Shown here: positions 7,563-16,731 of the stretch, piece by piece
Position numbering within the stretch: position 1 is the stretch's first letter
Layout of the letters: the number at the start of each line of letters is the position of its first letter
Source of the DNA: JAUVUV01 sp964548275
Lineage (GTDB): Bacteria; Gemmatimonadota; Glassbacteria; GWA2-58-10
Length of the DNA stretch: 64,000 nt
Direction of reading: 5' to 3'
Assembly (NCBI GenBank): GCA_964548275.1
Contig: CAZJQI010000015.1
Coordinates: 1 to 64,000 of the forward strand
Position numbers and translations under genes: made by a program
The notes under the pieces: model-generated
Seen by the model: only the letters and a program-made list of their open reading frames with translations
What the model was told of the DNA's origin: nothing
Database searches by the model: none

Positions 7563-9146
7563 ATGCCGCGGGTGTTGATCGCCACCAAACTGGATTCTGT
7601 GGCTGAGGAAGTTCTCCGGGATGCCGGTATCGAGGTCGAAGTGTGTCCGGGACTGGAGGAAGATGCAATGGCGGAAAAGATTCCTGGTTTTGATGGATTG
7701 ATAGTTCGCAGTGACAGGGTTACCCGAAAAGTGCTTGACTCCGCCAGTGACCTTCAGGCTATTGTCCGGGCAGGAACAGGCGTAAATACTATTGACGTGG
7801 CTTATGCCACCAGCAAAAACGTGCAGGTGATGAACACACCGGGGGCTAACAGCAACTCGGTAGCCGAGTTGGCAGTATCATTTATGCTTGCCGCGTGCAG
7901 AAAGCTGGTTTATGCGGACAGTTCAGTGAAAAAGGGATTGTGGGAGAAATCCAAGCTCATGGGCACCGAACTTCAAGGCAGGGTTCTCGGCATTGTCGGC
8001 CTGGGCAATATCGGCTCGCTGGTTGCCGCCAAAGCCAGGGGGTTCGAGATGAAAATTATCGGATTCGACCCGGTGATCTCCGAATCCAAGGCAGCCGACA
8101 TGGGAGTTGCGCTCGAGAGTCTCGAGGAGATATTCTCCAGAGCCGATTTTATCAGTTTCCACGTGCCGCTCAACGACAAAACCCGGGGCATGATCGGCTC
8201 CGAGCTTCTGCAACGCCTGAAACCGGGAGCGATGCTGATTAACACCGCCAGGGCCGAAATTATCGACCCTCAGGCCCTGGTGGATATTCTCACAAAGCGG
8301 GATGACATTCTCGTGGGAACAGATGTGTTCTACGAGGGTGATACCGAGGGCGAAAAAGAGCTGGCCCGGATCGGTGACCGGCTGGTCGCAACACCCCACC
8401 TGGGAGCCAGCACCAGAGAGGCCAACCGGCGGGCCGCTCTGGCAGCAGCAGAGGGAATGCGCGATTTCCTGATCAAACGCATGGTGCGCTACCCGGTAAA
8501 CAACCTCGAGATTCCACCGGACCTGAACCCGCGTTTCCTCGAGCTGACCCATCTGATCGGGGAAATCGCCTATTACAATATCGGCGGCGACCAGCCGCAC
8601 GAGGTGCTGATAACCTGTTACGGCAGGCTGAACAAACATACCGAATTGCTCACCGGCTACCTTCTCAAGGGCCTGATGGATATCTACCAGATGGAGGTTA
8701 TCTCGCCCCGTGAGGCCGAAAAGCGTGCCATAGAAAACGGAATCAACGTGGTCAGGCGTATTCCCGATGACACAAAAGGTTATGGCGAATCGATGACTAT
8801 CGATATCCTTTCCAAGAAAGAGGGCTACCGGGAAACCAGTATCAGGGGTACGATCACTCAGCAGAGTGAACTGAAAATCAACCGCATCGATACATTTCTC
8901 AACCTCGACCTGATCCCGAGCGGCCACATGCTTTTCACCTATCAGCAAGACCGGGTGGGGCTGATTAACGACATCAGCTCGGCTCTTTCCCGCGGAGGAA
9001 TAAATATCCTCAATATCCGGTTTACAACCGACAGGGAGGGGCGATCGATTGCAGTGCTGCAAACAGAAAAACCGGTACCGGCAAAGATTTTCAGCGAAAT
9101 AAAACAGGCCGTATCGGCCTACAAGGCTTTCATTATGAAGGTGTGA
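7563..9146 (+). CDS. serA: D-3-phosphoglycerate dehydrogenase
   Basis: The product has 527 residues and is preceded by AAAGGAGCG. It oxidises 3-phosphoglycerate with NAD+ as the first step of serine synthesis in the cytoplasm. The catalytic region has the NAD-binding motif GLGNIG (residues 146-151) and the 2-hydroxyacid dehydrogenase triad Arg230 (INTARAE), Glu258 and His279 (TPHLGAST). An intervening (ASB-type) domain of about residues 320-450 is followed by a C-terminal ACT domain (about 455-527) that normally binds serine for feedback inhibition. The length matches the long form of the enzyme. Ala follows the catalytic Arg, where many homologues have Gly. No other serine genes are nearby; the next gene starts about 50 bases later. 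Confidence 0.95.
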   Translation: MPRVLIATKLDSVAEEVLRDAGIEVEVCPGLEEDAMAEKIPGFDGLIVRSDRVTRKVLDSASDLQAIVRAGTGVNTIDVAYATSKNVQVMNTPGANSNSVAELAVSFMLAACRKLVYADSSVKKGLWEKSKLMGTELQGRVLGIVGLGNIGSLVAAKARGFEMKIIGFDPVISESKAADMGVALESLEEIFSRADFISFHVPLNDKTRGMIGSELLQRLKPGAMLINTARAEIIDPQALVDILTKRDDILVGTDVFYEGDTEGEKELARIGDRLVATPHLGASTREANRRAALAAAEGMRDFLIKRMVRYPVNNLEIPPDLNPRFLELTHLIGEIAYYNIGGDQPHEVLITCYGRLNKHTELLTGYLLKGLMDIYQMEVISPREAEKRAIENGINVVRRIPDDTKGYGESMTIDILSKKEGYRETSIRGTITQQSELKINRIDTFLNLDLIPSGHMLFTYQQDRVGLINDISSALSRGGINILNIRFTTDREGRSIAVLQTEKPVPAKIFSEIKQAVSAYKAFIMKV

Positions 9147-9198
9147 AAACGGGATAGGGAGATATATTACAAATAACCTCAGCCGGATACTGTGACAG

Positions 9199-9870
9199 AT
9201 GAGCAGACGCAGCAGAAAAAGAGCTTCCAACGGCCAGCAGGGCCGTTCAAAAAATCACGGGCGCACCCGAAAGGCAGGATCCAACGGGGGGAAACCCCCC
9301 GAGGGCCAAAAGAGCAACGGCAGGCAGTCAAAAGCCAATATGGTGATCCTTCTGGACAGCGACCCGGACTACGTGGAAATGGAATCCAAAGCCGTGGTCA
9401 ATTACATTTCCGGTTACAATCCGATGGGATTCACCCTGACTGGCAAAGCGCTCAATTATATCAACAATCCCCGTAACGACGGTAGAATAAGCCTGGTGAT
9501 TCTGGATATCGAGATGAAGGATGCGGAGGGAAACTCGGTGGATGCAGTACTCGAACTTCTGGCCAGGAAGAAGAATATTCCAATTGCCGCGGTCAGCCCA
9601 AACAACACCTCGGAAAACGTTCGGCGGCTTCTCGAACTGGGCAGTTTAGGCTTGCTTCCCAAGGCCTTTACAATGGAAATATTCGTCCGCTTTGTGAAAA
9701 ATATTCTCCGTCACGGAAGTTCTCCGGCCTGGCAGTGCAATAAATGCGGTAAGCTGGTGATTGTGGACCATATCGACATGCTGAAAATGAAGCCGATCAA
9801 GTGCACGGATAAGGGTTGCAACTCAACCGATATAATCGAGATAAAATTCACATCCCCCGCTAAAGGCTAA
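9199..9870 (+). CDS. Receiver-like domain protein with C-terminal zinc ribbon
   Basis: The product has 223 residues. The first 47 are basic and low in complexity. Residues 48-172 resemble a response-regulator receiver: acidic residues Asp53/Asp55 at the end of strand 1, a possible phosphoacceptor Asp103 in LVILDIEMKD, Ser133 in AAVSP and Lys155 in LLPKAF. The C-terminus has a ribbon with Cys180-x2-Cys183 and Cys202-x4-Cys207. There is no DNA-binding helix-turn-helix and no histidine kinase nearby. The ribosome site is weak, and a later start at Met48 is possible. It follows serA closely and is probably co-transcribed. A signalling or adaptor role is inferred only. Confidence 0.65.
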   Translation: MSRRSRKRASNGQQGRSKNHGRTRKAGSNGGKPPEGQKSNGRQSKANMVILLDSDPDYVEMESKAVVNYISGYNPMGFTLTGKALNYINNPRNDGRISLVILDIEMKDAEGNSVDAVLELLARKKNIPIAAVSPNNTSENVRRLLELGSLGLLPKAFTMEIFVRFVKNILRHGSSPAWQCNKCGKLVIVDHIDMLKMKPIKCTDKGCNSTDIIEIKFTSPAKG

Positions 9871-9903
9871 TACCCGGCGGTAGAGAGCTTTTTATCTTTT
9901 CGT

Positions 9904-10893
9904 TCAGCCGAATTTGACATTCTTACCCGCCAGCACCGCTTCGGCAATTTCCACAGACTGGAGGCAATCTGCCAGAGAGGGTTGAGGACGGTCTCCCCCG
10001 GCAAGGCAAGCGATAAAATGCTCCACCTCTCCCAGGAAACCTGTAATCTCCAGATGGTCGCGCATGGATTCCGGCCAGAGACGGTTGTCCTGGATAAAAT
10101 GCCGCTTTCTGCCCTCGAAAAACAGAAGCCTTCCCGGATAGTCCACTGTCCAGTCAAGCGGGGCCTCCAGCGTGATAGTCCAATTGTTGCCGTGAACCGT
10201 ATAGCGTTCGGCTTCCATTCCTGTTTCGGGAAGGATTGAAAGCCTGCCCGGCAGGCCCGATTCGAAATCGAATTCCACAATATAAGCCGGAGCCTTGTTT
10301 GCCGCCAACTCGAGCTTTTTCACCCTCAACCCGGCAACATCCCCTCCCAGATAACGCATCAGGTCAATCGCGTGCACGGCTGTGCCGAAAGCGAATTCCG
10401 GCTCTGTCCGCTCGTGACGAAGCATTTCGGCACTCAGCAATTGCGGCGGCCGTTCTGCATGTTCGATCAGTTCTTTCATGCGCCGGGCCAGCGGCATGAA
10501 CCTTCGGTTGAGCGCCACCAGGTTTGCCACCCCGTGTTTTTCAGCCGCTGAGATCAGCTCGCGCACCTCGCTGCTGTCCGCCCCCGGCGGTTTCTCCAGC
10601 AGAACAGGGATTCTGCGCCGGATAAACTGAAGCGCCACTTTTTTCATGTTTCCCGGATCGACCAGGATACACGCCCCGTGAAGTTTCTCGCTGACAATCA
10701 TCTCGCCGGTGTCTGTGTAAGCCTTGCCGAACCCGAATCGGCTGGCCAGCTCGCGCGCCCTTTCTTCCTTCATGTCGCAGATCGCCGCGAGTTCCAGTTG
10801 CGGGTATTTTTCCTTCAATCGAGTCAATGACGGGCAGTGATACGTTCGACTGATATACCCGGCGCCCACAACTCCGATGCGCAAGCTTTTCAT
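9904..10893 (-). CDS. Gfo/Idh/MocA family NAD(P)-dependent oxidoreductase
   Basis: The product has 329 residues. The N-terminal Rossmann fold has IGVVGAGYIS (residues 6-15). The family-typical EKPPG at 100-104 includes the Lys-Pro pair that contacts the cofactor and substrate. A C-terminal alpha/beta domain follows, with AVHAIDLMRYLGG. Members oxidise or reduce sugars, inositols and related polyols. The upstream DUF6485 gene is on the same strand 27 bases away, and two sodium:solute symporters are transcribed in the opposite direction. The setting fits sugar or polyol uptake and use, but the substrate is unknown. Confidence 0.85.
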   Translation of the reverse strand: MKSLRIGVVGAGYISRTYHCPSLTRLKEKYPQLELAAICDMKEERARELASRFGFGKAYTDTGEMIVSEKLHGACILVDPGNMKKVALQFIRRRIPVLLEKPPGADSSEVRELISAAEKHGVANLVALNRRFMPLARRMKELIEHAERPPQLLSAEMLRHERTEPEFAFGTAVHAIDLMRYLGGDVAGLRVKKLELAANKAPAYIVEFDFESGLPGRLSILPETGMEAERYTVHGNNWTITLEAPLDWTVDYPGRLLFFEGRKRHFIQDNRLWPESMRDHLEITGFLGEVEHFIACLAGGDRPQPSLADCLQSVEIAEAVLAGKNVKFG

Positions 10894-10920
10894 TTTTTCT
10901 CCCCTGAAACCTGGTCGGAT

Positions 10921-11115
10921 TCAGCTGTTGCACTTGACAAAGTAGCTTATCGAGCGGTTGTAGGTCCGCTCCTGGGTGTCTGTAAAATAGCAGGCGGGCA
11001 GTTCGCCCAGCCGGCGGTGGTAGATTATACACTCGCAGCACTTGCCCTTGCGGCTGCACGGCTCATAGGTGCAGTTGCAGATCGACAGGTTTTGCTCCAG
11101 ATTGTCGCAGGCCAT
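10921..11115 (-). CDS. DUF6485 small Cys-rich protein
   Basis: The product has 64 residues, with AAGGAGAG eight bases before the ATG. It carries nine cysteines at 3, 13, 15, 20, 26, 27, 29, 42 and 62, in the arrangement CNCTYEPCSRKGKCCEC followed by GELPACYF, which I recognise as the DUF6485 family. Cysteine density implies metal binding, probably zinc or iron-sulfur. It is probably translated from the same transcript as the downstream oxidoreductase. No biochemical role is known to me. Confidence 0.8.
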   Translation of the reverse strand: MACDNLEQNLSICNCTYEPCSRKGKCCECIIYHRRLGELPACYFTDTQERTYNRSISYFVKCNS

Positions 11116-11328
11116 GGATAGCTCTCCTTGCGTAGATAGTAACTGGAATGTATCAGTTAGAATGTGCAGATGGAATCTGAAATCTAAGCGAACAATCCAC
11201 GAATTTCAAGAATCATGGATTTTTTAAGCTTAATACAGTCCTTGCGGGGTGTAGAGAGGCGGTTTAAATTCCAGTTTAATCCGGCCGAAGACATTCCGGA
11301 ATTCCTACCTTAATCCAGGGGGCAGTAT

Positions 11329-13053
11329 TTGCAGAATCTTCGCCTGGGTGACTGGTTGATGATCCTGGTGTACAGTGCACTGATGGTTGTAATCGGAATC
11401 TACTGTGCACGTTACGCCCGCAAGGGAGTGAACTATTTCGCCGGCGGAAGGAAAGTTCCCTGGTGGCTGTCCGGGATATCGAGTTGGATGGGCGCATTCA
11501 GCGCCTATGTTTTTGTCGGCCTCGCCTCTGCCGTGTACGAGGTGGGACTGGCAGTCCTGTATCACCTCCTCTACGCCATGGCTTTCGCCTGGTTCGTCGG
11601 ATCCCTTCTCTGGGCGGACAGGTGGCGCCGTACCGGCATTATCACCGTGCCGGAATACATGGAAAAACGCTTCAACCTGGCCACCCGCCAGGTTTTCGCC
11701 TGGATCGTGACCCCTTTCCGTATCGCCGATGACGGGGTCAAGTGCTACGCCACGGCAAAGATTATCGCCTTCGTTTTCGGCATCCCCTCCTGGCTCAGTA
11801 TTATCGGACTCTCCCTGGTGACAATTGCCTACACGATGATCGGCGGGCTGTGGGCCGTGATGATTACCGACATGGTTCAGTTCCTGATTCTGATCCTGGT
11901 CATTTTCGTGGTGGTTCCGGTGGGCCTGGCCAAGGTGGGCTGGCTCACCGGGCTGGCCGCGGGCGCGCCGGAGCATTTTTTCCGGGGTTTCCACGATCCG
12001 GGCAGTTTCCACGGCGATTTCACGCTACTTTATTTCGTGGCGATGTGGCTGATGCACCCGTTTCTCTATAACGGGAGTTTCACCCTCGTGCAGCGTTATA
12101 CCACCGTGCCCACTCCGCGCGATGCCCGAAGGAGCGCGAGGCTTTCGATGTGGCTCGGCCTGATCTTCTTCCCGCTCCTTGTCGTCCCGCCAATAATCAG
12201 CCGCGTACTTTACGGCGATGCGCTGATGGGCAGTCCGGCCCTGATGGAGACCAGCTACATCAAGCTTTGTGTCGACCTGCTGCCTGTGGGTATGATTGGG
12301 GTGGTGGTCGTAGCCATCATGGCCGCTACGATGAGCGCCCTCTCGGCAGACTACAATATCTACGGTGCGGTGCTGACCAACGATCTCTATCACCGCTTGA
12401 TCAACCCTGAAGCCTCCCAGCGCAGAATTGCAATAGTCGGTAAGTTCTGCACCATGCTGGTCGGCGGGCTGGCCCTTCTTCTGGCGCTAGGCGTGGAGTC
12501 CATGGGCGGGGCGTTCACGGTGATGATGACAATCCTCGGCATGATTGGCGGGCCGACCACGATCCCGATCCTGCTCGGCCTGTGGATCAGGCGTCCGGCC
12601 TCCGGTGCGGCGATTGCTGCGGTCGCGAGCGGGATCGTTTTCGGCGCCCTGGCCAAATGGGTCTGGGGTTTTGCCTACGCCCCATTCGTGCTGGGCAATA
12701 TGGCCGTGACCGCTGTGGTCTTTCTGGCCTGGGGCTGGCTCTGGCCCGCCCGGGGCGAGATGAAAGAAAAAATCGAGCTTTTATTCCAACGTATGCTCCG
12801 CGGGCAAGGGATTCGGCAGAGCGATGAGGAAGCTGTCGAAGACGAGCCTGCTGGCGAAAAGGAGGCTGACCAGGCTCCGTCGCCTTTCGCCATTGTCGGG
12901 GTGATTATCGGGGTGATCGGCCTTGCTCTCGGAGCTGTGGGCCTGTTTTCCGGCACTGATTTCGGAGTGACGATCAACGGTGTGGTCTCCCTGGTCATGC
13001 TTGTTCTCGCCGGAATCATGGTGCGCTTCGGCAAGACGATTGCCAGTAATTAA
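11329..13053 (+). CDS. Sodium:solute symporter (SSS/SLC5 family)
   Basis: The product has 574 residues. The start is TTG 11329, with CAGGGGG seven bases upstream. It is a polytopic inner-membrane protein with about 13-14 hydrophobic segments. The YFAGGRKVPWWLSG segment after the first helix and the SAYVFVGL stretch are typical of the family. Solute uptake is driven by the sodium gradient. A charged loop near residues 500-525 precedes the last two helices. A second member of the family begins 92 bases later on the same strand, so the pair is probably one transcript. Neighbouring oxidoreductase and isomerase-like genes suggest a sugar, polyol or organic-acid substrate. Confidence 0.88.
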   Translation: MQNLRLGDWLMILVYSALMVVIGIYCARYARKGVNYFAGGRKVPWWLSGISSWMGAFSAYVFVGLASAVYEVGLAVLYHLLYAMAFAWFVGSLLWADRWRRTGIITVPEYMEKRFNLATRQVFAWIVTPFRIADDGVKCYATAKIIAFVFGIPSWLSIIGLSLVTIAYTMIGGLWAVMITDMVQFLILILVIFVVVPVGLAKVGWLTGLAAGAPEHFFRGFHDPGSFHGDFTLLYFVAMWLMHPFLYNGSFTLVQRYTTVPTPRDARRSARLSMWLGLIFFPLLVVPPIISRVLYGDALMGSPALMETSYIKLCVDLLPVGMIGVVVVAIMAATMSALSADYNIYGAVLTNDLYHRLINPEASQRRIAIVGKFCTMLVGGLALLLALGVESMGGAFTVMMTILGMIGGPTTIPILLGLWIRRPASGAAIAAVASGIVFGALAKWVWGFAYAPFVLGNMAVTAVVFLAWGWLWPARGEMKEKIELLFQRMLRGQGIRQSDEEAVEDEPAGEKEADQAPSPFAIVGVIIGVIGLALGAVGLFSGTDFGVTINGVVSLVMLVLAGIMVRFGKTIASN

Positions 13054-13145
13054 CTCCTATTTGATCCATAAAATAGGCTAATCATCAATACATATAAACT
13101 CACTTCGGGCAATATTCCATAAGTGATTGAGGACGGCTTAAGCTC

Positions 13146-15251
13146 ATGCATTGGCTGGATTTCACGGTAATTATCATTTACATGTTCGGAGTTGCCGGTA
13201 TCGGTATCTGGACGATGCGTTCGATCCGCAACACCGAGGACTTTTTCCTCGGCGGCAGAGGTTTCGGCAAGGTTTTCTCCATTTTCCTTCAGTTCGGAGC
13301 CGGCACAAGTTCCGACATGCCGGTCAGCGTCTCACGGGAATCGTTCCGCAACGGGATGAGCGGCATCTGGGCCGTGCTGCTCTGGCTGTTTATCACTCCC
13401 TTCTACTGGATAATCGGCCCCTGGTATCGGCGGCTGCGTCTGGTGACAATCGGCGATTATTTCACCGAACGCTTCCAGAACAAGGCTCTGGGGGCTGCCT
13501 ACGCTACGTTTTCGGTTTTCTATTTCATGTACTACATCGCGATCGGTCTGACTGCAGTAGGCAAAACGGTTGAGGTGCTCACGCCGCGGCCGGAGAGTAC
13601 GTACACGGCTGAGGAGGCCGAAAACGTGACGCGCTACCGGCGCTACGTGGAGCTTGAAAAGCTGCGCCTGGACGGAAAAACTCATACCCCCGCAGAACTG
13701 AACGAATACCGGCTGCTGCAGGAAAAAAAGGCCTCTGGCGAGATCCGCAGCGGGTATTCGTATATCTCGAGCCGCACGATAGTGCCGGGGATGGCCCTGG
13801 TGATCCTGATCTACTCGATGCTCGGCGGGCTGAAAGCCGCGGTAATTACCGATTTCATCCAGGGCGTGCTGATTATCTTTCTCTCCTTTGTCATCATCCC
13901 GTTCGGCCTGAGAGCAACTGGCTGGTTCTCCGGCCTTCATGAAAACGTTCCCGAGCACATGTTCAACCTGCTGGGCAGCGCGCAGACCAGCGATTATACC
14001 CTGCTGTTCGTTTTTTCGATAATCCTGATCAATCTCGTGGGTATAGTCGTTCAGCCGCATATCATGCAGACCGGCGGGGGCGCGGCAGTGGATGAGATGA
14101 GCGCACGGGTCGGCCTGACATACGGGAACTACCTCAAGAGATTCTGCACAGTGGGCTGGGCCCTGGTCGGGGTGATCGGCTACGCCCTTTATGCGCACGA
14201 GGTTTCCGACCCGGACATGATCTGGGGCTACGCGACAATGAAACTCCTGCCCGCCGGCCTGGTGGGCTTAATGATCGCCGCCTTGCTTGCTGCGATCATG
14301 TCCAGCGCGGATGCTTTCATGGTCAGCGGCTCGGCGCTTTTCACCATGAACCTCTACCGTCCCTGGCGCCCGGCCAGCTCCGATGCCCACCTGGTTTGGG
14401 TCGGCCGGCTTACCACGGCTTTTATTATCATCGGCGGGGTGCTGCTCTCCCAGCTCTTCCACAGTGTAATCGTACTGCTTAAATATATCTGGACCCTGCC
14501 GGTGATTTTCGGGGCGAGTTTCTGGCTGAGTTTCCTCTGGCGCAGAGTGAGTGCAGCCGCAGCCTGGAGCGCGATAATTTTTTCACTCACTTTTTCTTTC
14601 CTCCTGCCGGTACTGCTGCCCCAGGTCAATAGTATTGCCAGCTCTCCAGAGCTTCTTACCGGCACAAGACCCTCTTTTGTCGAGGTCCATGTCGGGGCCG
14701 ACTCAGAAGATGTCGCCGAAGGCCGCGCTCTGAAAACCGGCGAGCTTATCACCAAAAGAATAACCGTACCCTCCACACCGATTTATTTCGAGGAAAAGGT
14801 GCGCGAGAACCCTGATGATCCGGATTCGCAATACCGGGGAAGCGGGAAATTCAGGCTCGGTGTCTGGGTTCTTTCCCGGCTGGGAGTTGATTTTTCAACC
14901 AGCTCGCGTTCCACACTCGAGGCGCTTACTTTTCTGCTCGATGCAATCCTGCCGTTTTTTCTCCTCCTGCTGGTGAGCTTCCTTACCGCTCCGGTGTCAA
15001 AGGTTGCCCTGGACCGGTTTTACGCACGGGTGCATACCCCGGTGCAGCGGGACAGCCAACTCGACCGCCGGGAGGTGGAGCGCTCCTACGCCGACACGAA
15101 CCGTTTCCGGGACAAGCTCTGGTTCCCGGGCACGAACTGGGAGATGTTAAAACCCAACCGCACAGACATCATAGGTTTCCTGCTCGCCGCGCTGGTGGCT
15201 GCTGGAATCATGGCTCTGGTTTTCGGTGTGGCCGCCATCCGCTGGCCGTGA
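13146..15251 (+). CDS. Sodium:solute symporter (SSS/SLC5 family), long form
   Basis: The product has 701 residues and begins MHWLDFTVIIIYMFGVAG. The NTEDFFLGGRGFGK motif after helix 1 and the GTSSDMPVSVSRE segment match the family. It is longer than the usual 480-600 residues. One hydrophilic insertion lies around residues 145-210 (Glu/Lys/Arg-rich) and another around 500-570, between membrane helices. The two symporters are only distantly similar, so they probably carry different substrates. It follows the first symporter on the same strand. Confidence 0.85.
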   Translation: MHWLDFTVIIIYMFGVAGIGIWTMRSIRNTEDFFLGGRGFGKVFSIFLQFGAGTSSDMPVSVSRESFRNGMSGIWAVLLWLFITPFYWIIGPWYRRLRLVTIGDYFTERFQNKALGAAYATFSVFYFMYYIAIGLTAVGKTVEVLTPRPESTYTAEEAENVTRYRRYVELEKLRLDGKTHTPAELNEYRLLQEKKASGEIRSGYSYISSRTIVPGMALVILIYSMLGGLKAAVITDFIQGVLIIFLSFVIIPFGLRATGWFSGLHENVPEHMFNLLGSAQTSDYTLLFVFSIILINLVGIVVQPHIMQTGGGAAVDEMSARVGLTYGNYLKRFCTVGWALVGVIGYALYAHEVSDPDMIWGYATMKLLPAGLVGLMIAALLAAIMSSADAFMVSGSALFTMNLYRPWRPASSDAHLVWVGRLTTAFIIIGGVLLSQLFHSVIVLLKYIWTLPVIFGASFWLSFLWRRVSAAAAWSAIIFSLTFSFLLPVLLPQVNSIASSPELLTGTRPSFVEVHVGADSEDVAEGRALKTGELITKRITVPSTPIYFEEKVRENPDDPDSQYRGSGKFRLGVWVLSRLGVDFSTSSRSTLEALTFLLDAILPFFLLLLVSFLTAPVSKVALDRFYARVHTPVQRDSQLDRREVERSYADTNRFRDKLWFPGTNWEMLKPNRTDIIGFLLAALVAAGIMALVFGVAAIRWP

Positions 15252-15505
15252 GCCGAACAAAGCCGCAGGCAAGGGGCCGGAGGACGTGGCTGAGGGCGTG
15301 AGGATTGCCAAAAAGGAGAAGTTATTCAGCTTTACAAAGAGCCGTATCCTGACACTCGATTACTAGCCGCTGAATTTACAGAATAATGATCGAAACTGGA
15401 TTAGAAAACTGTCTCACCTGGGGCAGCTTTCTAATTTATCTCCCCGTATTTTGGAGAATCTCTTTGTAAAGGGGAAAACTCGAAAGGTCAGTTATCAAAG
15501 TGTGC

Positions 15506-16057
15506 TCAGGTTTTGATCATCCGCTCTTTTATCTTGACCAGTTCCCTGTTGTATTCTAGCTCGCTCTCGGCCTGGGCAATCGCATGCTGCATCTTTCTTA
15601 TTTCTGCCTCCTTTTCCTCAGTTGTTTTGCCCAGGTTATCCACATCTTCCTGAAGTTCCTGCGCTCGTCCGCTCAGCTCGGTCAGCTTTTCCCGGTTCAG
15701 TTTCAGCCTGTTGTTCAGCAGATTCAATTCCTGATCGGTGGTCGTACTCTGGTCGATAGTTTTCTGGATGGAATCCTTTTCCTCCTCAACTTCCTGGATT
15801 TCTTTCGCCACCTGGACCAGTTCTTCCTTTTTCATATTGTAATAATGTTTGTTTTCCGTAAGCTGATTTTCTACTTCATAGAGAAGCTTGCGCAGATTGT
15901 TTAGCTTTTCGCGGGATTCCTCGAGGCGGCGCTGTGCCGAAATGAGTTCCATCTCCTTGCGGCGCCTGGTATCTTCCATCTTTTTCTGGATCAGAAGCCC
16001 TAAAAAAAGAATCACGCAGAGGCCCAATACGACAGCAACGGCATAAACATGAACCAT
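15506..16057 (-). CDS. Single-pass membrane protein with long coiled coil
   Basis: The product has about 183 residues from ATG 16057. An in-frame upstream extension is less likely, because the ATG is directly followed by the only membrane segment (VHVYAVAVVLGLCVILFLGLL). The remainder, from about residue 26 to the end, is almost entirely charged heptad-like coiled coil rich in Glu, Lys, Leu and Gln. It is probably an inner-membrane protein with an extended coil, with unknown function. The ribosome site is weak. The long antisense frame on the other strand lacks such structure. Confidence 0.6.
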   Translation of the reverse strand: MVHVYAVAVVLGLCVILFLGLLIQKKMEDTRRRKEMELISAQRRLEESREKLNNLRKLLYEVENQLTENKHYYNMKKEELVQVAKEIQEVEEEKDSIQKTIDQSTTTDQELNLLNNRLKLNREKLTELSGRAQELQEDVDNLGKTTEEKEAEIRKMQHAIAQAESELEYNRELVKIKERMIKT

Positions 16058-16356
16058 TTTGAACCGATCCGGTGCTCTGAGAAATATTATTCCGTGTGAA
16101 AGGCAGGAACCGCTTGAGTCTACTGAAACATAGCATTTTGCTATATAATACGGCAAGGCCAGGTACAAGTCAAATTAAAAGTATGCTATGGCGGCTCAAA
16201 ATATGGATGGCGGTAACTTGGAGGGATAAATCGATTCCGGTTGCAAGCATTTCCTGATCGGTTTTTCCTTAATTTCTTAATTTCCTGATATCATAGTCGC
16301 TCTGAAATAAGACAGAATCCACTCACTTGCCCGGGCGAAAGGAAAGTTTTACATGT

Positions 16357-16524
16357 TTAAAGGACGAAATCGCTGAAAAACTCATTTTCATTAAAGGTAG
16401 CGGTGATATCGTCATCGATCAGCACCATTATTTTCCCGTTCTTACGCTCCAGCACGGTAACCACGCCGAATTTCGTGTCGATTTTGTCGAATTTCCGCAC
16501 TTTGCTTGCGCTCGTTCTTGGCAT
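16357..16524 (-). CDS. Small hypothetical protein (55 residues)
   Basis: The ATG at 16524 is preceded by a strong GAGGAG site seven bases upstream. The 55-residue product begins MPRTSASKVRKFDK, is basic at the N-terminus, and then has a predicted beta pattern (FGVVTVLERKNGKIMVLIDD) with an acidic, aromatic C-terminal end. This is a sensible, compact small-domain composition. I do not recognise a family. It is isolated between two reverse-strand genes. The ribosome site is the main support. Confidence 0.5.
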   Translation of the reverse strand: MPRTSASKVRKFDKIDTKFGVVTVLERKNGKIMVLIDDDITATFNENEFFSDFVL

Positions 16525-16731
16525 CGGAAGATCTCCTCTTCAGGCCGGAAATATGGGTACAATACTAGAAAAGTCGCTATCATTCGACGCAATTAACATA
16601 CCAGACTGGATTCAGAGTCTCCGAAGAGATAATATGCCTGTTTTCATAAAGTTATACTGAACAGTGGGTTGAAGGCGGGTTATATTTTTCACTGAAGTCG
16701 AAAGGTAAAATCTACCGGAAAGGGGGGAATA

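Noticed and set aside
7923..9230. Long reverse-strand frame opposite serA
   Set aside because: It is a shadow of the serA codons; SerA motifs are unmistakable on the forward strand.
13332..14198. Reverse-strand frame opposite the second symporter
   Set aside because: Its composition is hydrophilic and Gln/His-rich with no domain; it is explained by the symporter on the other strand.
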